A stretch of 64,000 bases of DNA from an uncultured Roseburia sp. GTDB taxonomy: Bacteria > Bacillota > Clostridia > Lachnospirales > Lachnospiraceae. Positions within the stretch are counted from its first letter, which is position 1; every line of letters starts with the position of its first letter. The notes under the pieces were generated by a model that saw only the letters and a program-made list of their open reading frames with translations, made no database searches and had not been told where the DNA came from. Below are positions 25,732 through 34,967 of this stretch, in pieces. The DNA is taken from the NCBI GenBank assembly GCA_947573605.1, contig CANPGM010000001.1:109818-173817 (forward strand), written 5' to 3'. Both the position numbers and the translations under genes were made by a program.

Positions 25732-28307
25732 ATGAGAAAAAAGGATTTAAAAAAAGGAAAAAAGCATAATGGGATATCATTTCTTCTTCCGGTTTTGTTT
25801 TTTTTTGCATATTAGGAGCGGTTATCTTTTCTGTAGCCGGGAGAATTTCGCGGGAAATGTCGGCATCGGCAATCCAGAATTTAAATGAGAGCCTGGATCT
25901 GATAAAATGTACGATAGAGTCGATTCTGAAAAATGAAGCGGAGTTTCAGGTACTGCTTGCAAGCGAAATTGCGTCTTCAAAAGACCCGGAGGAATTTATT
26001 CGCTCCTATGAGAAGAATGAGATGATGGTAAAGATGTCGATTGTCATGTCAGGAGAAACAGTTGGCGTTTCAAGTACCGGCGAGATGTTTTTTAAAGAAG
26101 AGCTTGACTTTTCGGCAGGCGGAACGGTAGAGGGGCTTCCGGTTTCGAGTTCTTATCTCAATTATATGGGGACGTGGGCATATTCCATGAAATGTCCGGT
26201 GGTGAAAGACGGGCAGGAGATTGCGACGCTTTATGTCGAATATGTATATGATTCTATTGATAAATCGCTTCCGAACGGATTTTATAACAAACAGGCTATT
26301 CTCTATATTATGGATGCGGAAAGCGAACGATTTGTTTTGAAACCGAAGGGAATGGGGCAGCGCAGCGCGGGGCATTTAAATTTGACGGATTTTTATCGGG
26401 CGAATAATATAAATGAGGAGGGACTTCGCGAGGAGGTCTCCGAATGCCTGGAGAACGGAAAAAATATTATGTTTTATCATGATATTCGACAGGTAAATGC
26501 GCTGAACTATATGTGGTCGATAAATGACGGAACGATATTTCTGGTCGGGTATGTTCCGATTGAGGCGATCCAGCGGGAAGAAAGAATGGTTAAGCAGAAT
26601 ATGTATATTGTAATTGCAGTGATGCTTGCCGCGTTTTTCCTGTGCTGTATGTTATATTATCTGAATCAGAGACAGCGGAACAGAATAAGACGGGAACGTG
26701 AAGCGGAACGCGAGATTCATAACAAACAGCTTGCGGAGGCTCTGCAGGCTGCGCAGATTGCGAGTAATTCCAAAACGACTTTTCTTTCCAATATGTCGCA
26801 TGATATTCGTACTCCTATGAATGCGGTGCTCGGATTTACGACTCTTCTTGAAAAGGATGCTGAGAATCCGATTAAGGTGAGGGAATACACAAAAAAGATT
26901 ATGGCTTCCGGCCAGCATTTATTAAGTTTGATCAATGATATACTGGATGTTTCTAAAATTGAGAGCGGAAAAGTCGTTCTTAATTATGAAGAGTTCACAT
27001 TGAGTGATCTCGTGTCCTCGGTTGATGCGATCATTCATCCGATGGCAAAGGCGAAGAATCAGAAATTCCATATAGAAGTAAAGGATATCCGGCATGAATA
27101 TTTAATCGGAGACGAGATGAGAATGAATCAGGTGTTGATTAATCTCCTCTCTAACGCCGTGAAATATACGCAGGCAGGAGGTTCCATCTGGTTCCGCATT
27201 ATCGGTCTGAAGCAGCGTTCCTCCCAATTCGAGCATATACGGATAGAAGTGGAAGACAACGGATTCGGTATGACGCAGGAATATTTGAAAACAATATTTG
27301 ACGCGTTTACCAGAGCTGAAAACAGTACGACAAATAAGGTCCAGGGTACCGGACTTGGCATGGCGATTACGAAAAATATTGTGGAACTTATGGGAGGAAC
27401 GATAGACGTAACCAGCGAAGTGGATAAAGGGAGTCTGTTCCGTGTTGAATTGGAACTGCGGATACCGGAAGGCCGTGCGGAAAAGCAATTTTGGGAAAAG
27501 AGCGGAATTTCCCGGATGCTGTTGGTGGATCGCGATACGGAAGAATGTAAAAATATTTTAATGCATATGCAAGAAACAGGCGTCTGTATAGAAACGACGT
27601 CAAATGCAGAGGAAGCGGTACGGCTTGTTGCAGATTGCGGCGACGCGGAATATCATCTTATTTTGATGAGTTTGAATGCGGCGGATACAGGAGGAGTTCA
27701 TACGGCGAAAGAACTGCGCGCGGCTCTGCCGGATACCTTGCCGGTTCTGTTTTTTGTAACGGATGATACGGTGGAAGTAGAGGAGGCGCTTTGCAGCCCG
27801 AATACAGGAATTCTTACGAAGCCGTTTTTTGTGTCCGCTCTGAAGGAGCGGATAATGGAAATGCAGGCGGACGCAGGGGCGAAGCGCGAAGAAGAGCAGA
27901 CGGAAAGCGGCAGTTTGGAAGGAATGCATTTTCTGGCTGCAGAGGACGTCGAACTCAATGCGGAAATCTTAATGGAAGTGTTAAAGATAGACGGCGCCGA
28001 CTGCGAAGTAGTAGAAAACGGGCAATTGGCAGTGGAGCGATTTGAACGTGCGGCAGAGGGCGAATTTGATGCGATTTTGATGGATGTACAGATGCCGGTG
28101 ATGAACGGTTATGATGCGACAAGGGCAATCAGAGCTTTAGAACGCAGTGACGCGAGGACTATTCCGATTATCGCCATGACGGCGAATGCGTTTGCGGAGG
28201 ATGAAAAAGCGGCTTTAGACGCGGGTATGAATGCACATGTGGCAAAACCGATTGATATTGAGATGCTGCACAAAGTGATTATACAATATGTAAAACGAAA
28301 GGGCTAA
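25732..28307 (+). CDS. Hybrid sensor histidine kinase, frame interrupted at a T9 tract
   Basis: Membrane sensor kinase that needs a -1 shift to be read whole. ATG 25732, with AAGGCGGA upstream, runs through a T9 tract (25798-25806) and stops at 25813. In the next frame the coding continues without break from CILGAVIFSVAG to 28307. Joined at the Ts, the product is about 858 residues with a first membrane helix spanning the junction. Then follow an extracellular sensing region, a second helix near 26600-26670, HisKA with NMSHDIRTPMN (about 26790-26825), HATPase boxes NLLSNAVKYT, DNGFGMT and GTGLGMA, a receiver lacking its Asp (LILMSLNAAD) and an intact receiver (AILMDVQMP). Causes could be phase variation, ribosomal or transcriptional slippage, or a sequencing error. 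ATG 25857 is the fallback start. Confidence 0.8.
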
Positions 28308-28310
28308 GAC

Positions 28311-29630
28311 GTGCGAAAAAGTAATACAAGAACGACGCGAAGATTGGCGGCGGTCTGCCTGGCTATGACCGCTGCGCTTACATTAACGTCATGCAACAAT
28401 ATAGGGAAACAGGGAAATAATCTGATTTCTTCGGAAGAAGACAGCGGAAGAGTGGTTAATCTGTTCAGTCCGATGGAAAAGACCGATCCGGACGCCGAAA
28501 ATATTGCAAGAAGCGCATCGGAGAAAACGGTTCTTATGGCGGAGGAACGGTTAGGGGTAACGATGGCGTATATTACTTATACGGCTGAAAATTATAAGGA
28601 AAAAACATACGACGATATAACAATTGACCGTGCGCGTAATAATATGGATGATTTATATCTGTTAAATCCCGACACAATACAGATTCTGGGAGCGGAAGGG
28701 CTTTTGCGGGATTTGTCGGGACTTGAGAGCGCAAAGAATTTACGGGATGTTGTAAGAATGGCGAATACGGTCGACGGAGCTTTGGTAGCAATTCCGCAGG
28801 AGGTTGTAGCGAACGGATTATTTCTTAATTATGATATGTTCCGGGAATATGATCTCGAGCTTCCAAAGACGCCGGAAGATTTTTTGGAATGCTGTCGTGT
28901 TTTTAAAGAAAACGGAATAGAGACGCCTGTCGGCGCAAACCGCTGGTGGCTGGAGAACTTCGTTTTTGCACAGGCTTATGCGGATTTGTATAACGGAGGG
29001 AATACGGAGGCGGAAATTGCTGCGCTTAACAGCGGAGAAAAGAAATACAGTGATTATATGCGTTCCGGATTCGAGTTTTTGCAGGAACTCATAGACCTCG
29101 GATACATCGATGCAAAAAAAGCGGCGGTGAGTGAGGCGATTGACGGAGAAGGGGACGATTTCCGGAATCAGAAGACGCCGATTGTAATGGCATACTGGGG
29201 CGCGGCGAATTCCAAAACGGCATACGGGGCTTTGGATTTTGAACTGAAAGTGATCGGATTCCCCAGCAGCCGGGGGCAGATGCCGGTCGTCTCTATGACG
29301 GGATACGGAATCGGGGTAAATGCGGAACATGCCGAAGACGCGATGGAGATGTTGGATGTTATGCTGTCAGACGAGGCGCTTCAGATTTACAGCGAAACAA
29401 ACAGGGTTATTTCTCCGTCAAAAAATGTGGAAGTGGACTGCATTCCGGCGTTAAAGCCTCTGAATGACAGGATACAGGAGAATATATATGTGCTTGGCTC
29501 CAATGCGGGAATGAAAGTGGAGCAATGGGGAAATACCTGTTTAATTGTACGAAAACTCTTAAACGGCGCTACCGTAGAGGAATGCATGAAGGAATTTGAT
29601 AAACTGCAGGAACAATCCTTGCAGAAATAA
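28311..29630 (+). CDS. Extracellular solute-binding lipoprotein (family 1-like)
   Basis: Secreted lipoprotein of 439 residues with a signal peptide and lipobox LTLTSC (Cys28). It resembles carbohydrate-binding proteins of ABC transporters: NMDDLYLLNPDTIQIL, VVANGLFLNYDMFREYDLELPKTPEDFLECC and the late GYGIGVNAEHAEDAMEMLDVML. No transporter permease or ATPase is nearby, and the GTG start lies 3 bases after the kinase stop, suggesting translational coupling. It may therefore present a ligand to the hybrid kinase rather than to a transporter. This is an inference; it could also work with a distant ABC permease. No own promoter is evident. Confidence 0.8.
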   Translation: MRKSNTRTTRRLAAVCLAMTAALTLTSCNNIGKQGNNLISSEEDSGRVVNLFSPMEKTDPDAENIARSASEKTVLMAEERLGVTMAYITYTAENYKEKTYDDITIDRARNNMDDLYLLNPDTIQILGAEGLLRDLSGLESAKNLRDVVRMANTVDGALVAIPQEVVANGLFLNYDMFREYDLELPKTPEDFLECCRVFKENGIETPVGANRWWLENFVFAQAYADLYNGGNTEAEIAALNSGEKKYSDYMRSGFEFLQELIDLGYIDAKKAAVSEAIDGEGDDFRNQKTPIVMAYWGAANSKTAYGALDFELKVIGFPSSRGQMPVVSMTGYGIGVNAEHAEDAMEMLDVMLSDEALQIYSETNRVISPSKNVEVDCIPALKPLNDRIQENIYVLGSNAGMKVEQWGNTCLIVRKLLNGATVEECMKEFDKLQEQSLQK

Positions 29631-29652
29631 CAGGAAAAGTGAAAAGAGCGGA

Positions 29653-29681
29653 TTGCCATAATTTCGATCTTATGGTATAAT
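29653..29681 (+). promoter_or_regulatory. Sigma-A promoter of the flagellin gene
   Basis: TTGCCA (29653-29658), 17-base spacer, perfect TATAAT (29676-29681), about 60 bases before the flagellin ATG. No SigD-type (TAAA-N15-GCCGATAA) sequence is seen here, unlike the FliD-like gene. Confidence 0.8.
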
Positions 29682-29742
29682 CTAGAAAATAAAAGGTATA
29701 TTTTCGTGTGATTCAATCATAGGGGGAAGGAGGATTTTCAAA

Positions 29743-30510
29743 ATGAACGGTATTTCATCTGTAAATAAAATATCATATGCCGATTACGGCAGATTTGCCA
29801 GCGGGAAAAAGATACAGAGCGCAGCGGACGGAGCCGCCGAATTATCCATTATTCAAAAGGATGACGCCCAGGTAAGAGGCTATAAGGCGGGAGAGCGTAA
29901 TATCAGTTCGGCAAAGGCGCTTTTGAATGTTGCAGACGGAGCGATGTCCGGCATTACGGACTATCTTCAGAGGATTCGCGAGCTTGCGGTGCAGGCATCG
30001 AATACGGCTGTCGTATCGGATTCCGACCGTGCAAGTATGCAGGCGGAGGTAGACCAGCTGAAGCAGGGAATTTCCGATATTGTCTCCAATACGACTTTTA
30101 ATACAAAGACGCTTTTGGACGGAAGCAACCCGACGCTTAATATTGCAACGGATTCCAACGGCGGCAGTATGCAGATTGATTTGGCGGATGCTGCACTTAA
30201 GGAACTTGGCATTGCCGATCTTGATTTGACAAAGGATTTCAGTATTAAGGATATCGACAATGCGCTGGAGAAGGTTAGTTCCGGAAGAACCGGCATGGGC
30301 GCGCAGAGCAATGCTTTAGATTATGCATATAACTATATCTCAAATGCGAGACTGAATCTGACCGGCGCGCAGAGTCGGCTGGAGGATTTGGATTATCCGG
30401 AGGCAATTTCGGAACAGAAGAAGAAGGAGACGCTGCAGCAATATTCCTTCTTTATGCAGAAAAAGCAGATGGAGAACGAAATGATTCATATGAGGAATTT
30501 CTTTATGTAG
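29743..30510 (+). CDS. Short, divergent flagellin
   Basis: Flagellin-family protein of 255 residues with almost no variable D2/D3 domain. N-terminal D0/D1 features are FASGKKIQSAADGAAELSI, NISSAKALLNVADGAM and YLQRIRELAVQASN. C-terminal D1 features are ISNARLNLTGAQSRLEDLDY. The extreme C-terminus (QQYSFFMQKKQMENE, ending in RNFFM) departs from the usual NILxQAxxAMLAQAN, and the N-terminus lacks the common MRINHN start. It may be a minor flagellin or a specialised filament protein; glycosylation is suggested by the two transferases that follow. AAGGAGG precedes the ATG, and the gene ends at a strong terminator. Confidence 0.85.
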   Translation: MNGISSVNKISYADYGRFASGKKIQSAADGAAELSIIQKDDAQVRGYKAGERNISSAKALLNVADGAMSGITDYLQRIRELAVQASNTAVVSDSDRASMQAEVDQLKQGISDIVSNTTFNTKTLLDGSNPTLNIATDSNGGSMQIDLADAALKELGIADLDLTKDFSIKDIDNALEKVSSGRTGMGAQSNALDYAYNYISNARLNLTGAQSRLEDLDYPEAISEQKKKETLQQYSFFMQKKQMENEMIHMRNFFM

Positions 30511-30579
30511 GAGATTTCGGAAAGAACTGCTTATGAGAATATAGCTTCTGGATGCTGTATTTTATTAATGTAGAAGACG

Positions 30580-30630
30580 AATACCGGGTATAGCGTTAGC
30601 GCAGGCTAAATTCTATGCCCGGTATTTTTT
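30580..30630 (+). terminator. Intrinsic terminator after the flagellin gene
   Basis: ATACCGGG (30581-30588) pairs with CCCGGTAT (30618-30625), extended by TATAG/CTATG, and TTTTTT follows. Read-through would be needed for the downstream glycosyltransferases unless they have their own promoter. Confidence 0.88.
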
Positions 30631-30670
30631 GAGCCGTTATTCAAAAGCGACAATCAGAAAGGGGAAGAAC

Positions 30671-31867
30671 ATGGTCGGTCGTACCATTATTTTCTTTAAA
30701 GGGATCTATGACACGCTCGATGTTTTTACAGACAGCCTTATAGAAGCGTTTTTACAGATGGAATATTCGGTTTTTGTTTATGACGCGCTTCATACAAAGA
30801 AAAGTGAAGAGGACTTGTATGCATTGCTGTCTAAGGGGCAGGAGCCTTGTACCGTAATTACATTTAATAATATGGGATATAATCTTACGGTGCCGTTTTC
30901 TGTCTCTGATAAGCCCCGGAATCTATGGGAATTTTACCGGATTCCCTATATCAATATTTTAATGGATCATCCGTTTCATTACGATAAGCCATTGCGGGGC
31001 GCGCCTTCAACTGCAATTGTGCTGTGTACGGACCGCAATCATGTAAAGTATGTCAGACGATTTTATAAAAATATCAGACAGACGGATTTTCTTCCCCATG
31101 CGGGGACGGAGCTGCGATGTAAGCATAAGCCGCTGTCAGAGCGCGGCATTGATGTCCTTTATGCGGGCGCGCTTCCCGCTTTCACGGTTTCGGCGCTGAT
31201 ACCCGATTTAAAAGCAATAACTGTGCCGGATGCGGAAAAGATGACGGAAGACGTTTTAAAAGAGCTTGTGATGCACCCTGAAAAGACGACTGAGCAGGCG
31301 ATAGAGGAATATGTAAAAGCGGCGGGCGTCGACATGGAGGATAATGAATTACACGGGCTGATTGTAAAGATGCGTTTTTTGGATTCGTATGCAACGTCTT
31401 TTTTCAGAGAGCAGGCGGTTCGGATTCTGGTTGAAAACGGAATCCGTGTGACGGTATACGGGGGAGGCTGGAATCAATGCGGATGGAGCGAAAATCCATA
31501 TTTTCAATATGGAGGTCTGATTCCGGCCAGGGAAGTGCTTGCCAGGATGAATGATTCGAAAATAGTTTTAAATACAATGACCTGGTTTAAAGCAGGGGCT
31601 CATGACAGAATTTTTAACGGAATGCTTGCGAAAGCCGCTGTTGTGACCGATGATTCTTCATACGTTCGGAGAGAATTTACAGACGAAAAAGAGTTGGCAA
31701 TGTTTTGCAGAGACGAGATAAAAACGCTCCCGGAGCGAATCTATGATTTGTTCGGACATCTAAACAGAGCACAGGAAATGGCGGACTGCGGATATGAAAA
31801 TGCAAGGAATTGCCACACATGGAAGGAACGCGCGGAATATATTGCAGAATGTTTTTTCTGTGTATAG
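30671..31867 (+). CDS. CgeB-like glycosyltransferase (flagellin-linked)
   Basis: Protein of 398 residues resembling the CgeB/glycosyltransferase group 1 family. Visible are a Rossmann-like N-terminus (TIIFFKGIYDTLDVFTDSL), NILMDHPFHYDKP, a central IRVTVYGGGWNQCGW and the C-terminal STY-rich EVLARMNDSKIVLNTMTWF with FNGMLAKAAVVTDDSSYVR. The frame opens at 30629, but ATG 30671 with AAAGGGGAA upstream is the real start. It sits between a flagellin and a FliD-like gene and is followed by a second DUF3880-type transferase, as in flagellin glycosylation islands. The probable role is sugar transfer to flagellin; the sugar is unknown. Confidence 0.7.
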   Translation: MVGRTIIFFKGIYDTLDVFTDSLIEAFLQMEYSVFVYDALHTKKSEEDLYALLSKGQEPCTVITFNNMGYNLTVPFSVSDKPRNLWEFYRIPYINILMDHPFHYDKPLRGAPSTAIVLCTDRNHVKYVRRFYKNIRQTDFLPHAGTELRCKHKPLSERGIDVLYAGALPAFTVSALIPDLKAITVPDAEKMTEDVLKELVMHPEKTTEQAIEEYVKAAGVDMEDNELHGLIVKMRFLDSYATSFFREQAVRILVENGIRVTVYGGGWNQCGWSENPYFQYGGLIPAREVLARMNDSKIVLNTMTWFKAGAHDRIFNGMLAKAAVVTDDSSYVRREFTDEKELAMFCRDEIKTLPERIYDLFGHLNRAQEMADCGYENARNCHTWKERAEYIAECFFCV

Positions 31868-31883
31868 AAAAGGAGTTTTGTTT

Positions 31884-33044
31884 ATGCATATACTAATGTA
31901 TCGCTGGAAGGCATATAATTACAGAGACATCGAGCAGACGTTTCGCCTGATGGGACATACGGTTGACAATATTGCACAGGAACTTTTAAATTATGATATT
32001 GATCCGGAGTTTGAGGGGAAAATAGAGGCGCTGCTGCAAAAGAATCATTATGATATGGTGTTTACCGTAAATTACTTTGGACTGATTTCCAATTCCTGCC
32101 AGAAAATGCACGTAAAATATGTCTCCTGGAGCTGCGATAATCCGCTGATTAGTATGTACCATGAATCGGTATATAACGCCTGTAATTATATTTTTACGTT
32201 TGACAAGACAAATTATCTGGAATTTAAAGCGATGGGGGTGGAACATATCTGGTATCTGCCTCTGGCCGTAGATACAAATCGGCTTGACGCGGTTTTGGAC
32301 GCAGCGGACGATTTGCAGAAATATGCAGGCGACATTTCGTTTGTAGGAAGTCTTTATGAACGAAATTCCTATGATAAAATAAAGCCTGTTCTGCCCGAAT
32401 ATCTGCTGGGCTATTTTGATGCGGTGATGGAGGCGCAGCTGAATATCAGCGGAGCCAATATGATTGAGCCGCTATTAACGGTGGATATTCTCGAAAAGCT
32501 GCAGCAATATTTTAAGCTGGAAAAATCAGAAGGCTCTTTTTCGGATCTGGGGCTTATTTTCCAAACGACGGTTTTGGGTTTTAAAATTGCGGAAACGGAA
32601 CGCCGAAGGTCGTTGATTGAACTTTCCAAGCATTATCATGTAAATATTTACAGTAACAGCAATGTAAGCGATCTGATTCGGGCGCAGTATATGGGGTCCG
32701 TTGATTATTGGGGCGACATGCCAAAAGTATTTCACGCATCAAAAATCAATCTGAATTTCACTATTCCGAATATCAAAAGCGGGATTCCGCTGCGCGTATG
32801 GGATGTGCTTGGGGCGGGCGGCTTTCTGCTTACCAATTATCAGGCTGAGCTGCCGCTTTATTTTACGGAAGGAGAGGACCTGGTCTGTTTTGACGGAGTT
32901 GAAGATTTATGTGAAAAAGCAGGATATTATCTGACGCATGAGGAAGAACGGAAGAAAATTGCACAAAACGGGTACCGAAAAGTAAAAGAAAGACATAGCT
33001 ATGTTGAACGGATAAATACAATTATAGAGACAGTAAGTGAGTAG
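31884..33044 (+). CDS. DUF3880/CgeB-type glycosyltransferase (flagellin-linked)
   Basis: Protein of 386 residues with an N-terminal DUF3880 domain (HILMYRWKAYNYRDIEQTF, MVFTVNYFGLISNSCQKM, KYVSWSCDNPL) and a C-terminal group 1 transferase domain (FHASKINLNFTIPNIKSGIP, RVWDVLGAGGFLLTNYQAEL). This pairing is common in flagellar and spore glycosylation proteins. ATG 31884 is preceded by AAAAGGAG, 16 bases after the stop of the previous transferase, so the two form an operon. Its acceptor may be the nearby flagellin; this is inferred from position. The gene ends just before a hairpin that lies between converging genes. Confidence 0.75.
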   Translation: MHILMYRWKAYNYRDIEQTFRLMGHTVDNIAQELLNYDIDPEFEGKIEALLQKNHYDMVFTVNYFGLISNSCQKMHVKYVSWSCDNPLISMYHESVYNACNYIFTFDKTNYLEFKAMGVEHIWYLPLAVDTNRLDAVLDAADDLQKYAGDISFVGSLYERNSYDKIKPVLPEYLLGYFDAVMEAQLNISGANMIEPLLTVDILEKLQQYFKLEKSEGSFSDLGLIFQTTVLGFKIAETERRRSLIELSKHYHVNIYSNSNVSDLIRAQYMGSVDYWGDMPKVFHASKINLNFTIPNIKSGIPLRVWDVLGAGGFLLTNYQAELPLYFTEGEDLVCFDGVEDLCEKAGYYLTHEEERKKIAQNGYRKVKERHSYVERINTIIETVSE

Positions 33045-33052
33045 AGAAGCGA

Positions 33053-33092
33053 AAAGCCGCCGCATCGGAAAATTCCGTTGCGGCGGACAAAA
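33053..33092. terminator. Hairpin between converging transferase and FliD-like genes
   Basis: CCGCCGCA-x-CGGAA and its partner arm (to 33086) form a long stem. The - strand copy is followed by CTTTT, so it best ends the FliD-like transcript; the + strand tail is A-rich and a weaker terminator. Confidence 0.7.
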
Positions 33093-33096
33093 ACTG

Positions 33097-34410
33097 TCAG
33101 CAGTAGAAATCCATCATCATACCTGAATAGATAGAAGTAATATACGGAGTCGCGAAGTTGTGTCCCGGATTTTTGTAGGTTACTACGATTTTATTCACAT
33201 AGTTCATCGGATCAATGGAAGCTTCCGTGGATTTTTCGTCCAGTGAATCCTTGAAACTGTTTAAAACAGCAAAGCTTTCCTTTGCGTCATCTGCCGTAAC
33301 CGCGTCCGTTAAAAGACTTCGGTCTACACTGATCTGGGAATCTTTTTCAATGTTAAGTCCGATGGCTTCAAGCTCGTTTCGATAATCTCTTGCGACGCTG
33401 CTGATGTCACGCACCAGTTTGTTGGGCGTCTGTCCGTCGCTGTGCTGATGTCCGATATGGATGATTCCGTTGTATGCGTCTACCAGTTCTTCCACATTAT
33501 CCGCTACCGCATCGGCATTTGTCTTAAAACCGATCTGTGTAGCTTCGCCGTTTTCGTTTACGCCGCGCAGCGTAATATCAAAGGCATTATTTACGGTAAA
33601 GGTATTGGAATAAGAAAAATGCTCTGTTCCGTTTAATAAAAACGAAGAGTTCTGCGCATTTGTTTCTACATGATCAATACCAAGCGCGCGCATTGCCTTG
33701 ATGGAGGAAGGTTCCGCAGAAGGCAGTATCTGAAACAGATAATCTTCCGTTTCGCCGATACCGGTCTGTCTGGTGGAAATGCTAAGAGCCGACTTTCCCG
33801 ATTCGTTGGTAACGACAGACGCATTCAGACCGATGCCTGCACCTTCAATCAGCTTTGCAAGCTTATGCTGCAAAGTACGGTTTGTGTCATTTGGGCTGAC
33901 GGTATACTGGAACTCATAAGAGCTTGTATTGGTATTAAGGTCAAAGTTGTAAGAACCCGGCTCAATGTCCAATCGATCGGAATTGAGATAGTTGCCTACA
34001 TTTGTCTGGCCGGTGGCAAGCCGATTGACCTGAATAGAAAACCCGTTATTCCTTTCCGAGGAATCTCCCTCTCTGCCGATGTACTCTGCGAGTACTACGT
34101 CTTCGTTGGAAGACTGAGCGATTTTTTTGGAAAAAACGCTTTCGATTCCGCGCCCGGAATCGGACAGAGAAGCAATTACGTTTTTCATATTTCGGGTTGA
34201 TTCCTTAATATCAATGGCGTATTTTTTGACATCCCCTGATTCTTTAATCTTATAAAGAGGGGATTCCTTGTTTGCCTTAACGATTCTGTTGTAGATATCG
34301 CGCAGCTGGCTTTTCTTATGTGTGTCATAACGCGATACAGATACTTCAGAATTGCGATAAGTGCTAAGATAGTACTGATAAGCGCTATCAACTCCTGTTA
34401 TCCCTGTCAT
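33097..34410 (-). CDS. FliD-like flagellar cap protein
   Basis: Protein of 437 residues resembling FliD, the filament cap (hook-associated protein 2), which helps flagellin polymerise at the tip. The N-terminus is unusual, but the central part follows FliD: SSFLLNGTEHFSYSNTF, then FDITLRGVNENG, IGFKTNADAVADNVEELVDAYN and a late AIGLNIEKDSQISVDRSLL. The C-terminal SGMMMDFYC is atypical, and the protein is shorter than the usual 450-700 residues. AGGAGGGG stands before the ATG. A SigD-type promoter lies at 34585-34611, so it belongs to the late flagellar class. It is convergent with the two glycosyltransferases. Confidence 0.65.
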   Translation of the reverse strand: MTGITGVDSAYQYYLSTYRNSEVSVSRYDTHKKSQLRDIYNRIVKANKESPLYKIKESGDVKKYAIDIKESTRNMKNVIASLSDSGRGIESVFSKKIAQSSNEDVVLAEYIGREGDSSERNNGFSIQVNRLATGQTNVGNYLNSDRLDIEPGSYNFDLNTNTSSYEFQYTVSPNDTNRTLQHKLAKLIEGAGIGLNASVVTNESGKSALSISTRQTGIGETEDYLFQILPSAEPSSIKAMRALGIDHVETNAQNSSFLLNGTEHFSYSNTFTVNNAFDITLRGVNENGEATQIGFKTNADAVADNVEELVDAYNGIIHIGHQHSDGQTPNKLVRDISSVARDYRNELEAIGLNIEKDSQISVDRSLLTDAVTADDAKESFAVLNSFKDSLDEKSTEASIDPMNYVNKIVVTYKNPGHNFATPYITSIYSGMMMDFYC

Positions 34411-34584
34411 ATGTCCCCTCCTTTCTTCCTTGAAACATACATTTGCATGTGGGGGATTTTTTTAAAATCCGTTTTATTTTTCCTTACAGGAAATTGCGTT
34501 GGAAACGCTGGAAGAATTCGGTAATTGCTGCATTTTGCCACCAGATATTATTTTTCGCAGTAATACTATCTTCCTATAGTTTTT

Positions 34585-34611
34585 TTATCGGCAGGTATGG
34601 TATGATTATTA
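34585..34611 (-). promoter_or_regulatory. SigD (sigma-28) promoter of the FliD-like gene
   Basis: On the - strand, TAAT (34608-34611), 15-base spacer, GCCGATAA (34585-34592). The consensus is TAAA-N15-GCCGATAT, so seven of eight -10 bases and three of four -35 bases match. It gives a leader of roughly 170 bases before the FliD-like ATG. Confidence 0.7.
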
Positions 34612-34640
34612 ACAGGAAAAAGAAGAAATTGAAAAAAATG

Positions 34641-34669
34641 TTGACGGACAACAGAGATTATGCTATATT
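34641..34669 (+). promoter_or_regulatory. Sigma-A promoter of the rpmG-secE-nusG unit
   Basis: TTGACG (34641-34646), 17-base spacer, TATATT (34664-34669). The following leader contains a T8 run and ATGCCC (34700-34705) with GGGCAT (34752-34757) able to pair around an inner GC-rich hairpin. This fills the 383-base gap between the FliD-like gene and rpmG, along with the SigD promoter above; no tRNA is present there. Confidence 0.8.
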
Positions 34670-34793
34670 AGACTGGCGATGGAAGTAGGTCTTTTTTTTA
34701 TGCCCTTTTTTACCTTATTGGGAAACTGCGCCGTCAGACGCGGATTAAAACGGGCATGGAAAAACAAAAAGAATTTTTATGGAGGTGGAAGTT

Positions 34794-34943
34794 GTGCGCA
34801 CGAAAATAACACTGGCATGTACGGAGTGCAAGAATCGTAATTACAACACGACGAAGGATAAGAAAACGCATCCGGACAGGATGGAAATCAAAAAGTATTG
34901 TAGATTCTGCAGAACTCATACATTACACAAGGAAACCAAGTAA
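34794..34943 (+). CDS. rpmG: 50S ribosomal protein L33
   Basis: Small ribosomal protein of 49 residues, the standard length. The sequence reads [16 protein letters not shown], then [17 protein letters not shown]. Two CxxC pairs (CTEC and CRFC) mark the zinc-binding (C+) form. The start is GTG 34794 with GGAGGTGG directly upstream; it is too short to be prominent but is typical in this place before secE and nusG. It is the first gene of the transcription/translation cluster. Confidence 0.95.
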   Translation: MRTKITLACTECKNRNYNTTKDKKTHPDRMEIKKYCRFCRTHTLHKETK

Positions 34944-34967
34944 TTTGAATGGCAAAGGAGTGAGAAA

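Noticed and set aside
34443-34688. 81-residue ORF upstream of rpmG
   Set aside because: It overlaps two promoters (SigD on the - strand and sigma-A on the + strand) and ends in low-complexity Lys-rich sequence.
34670-34793. tRNA gene in the rpmG leader
   Set aside because: No T-loop (GTTCGA) or cloverleaf could be found; the region forms only short hairpins.
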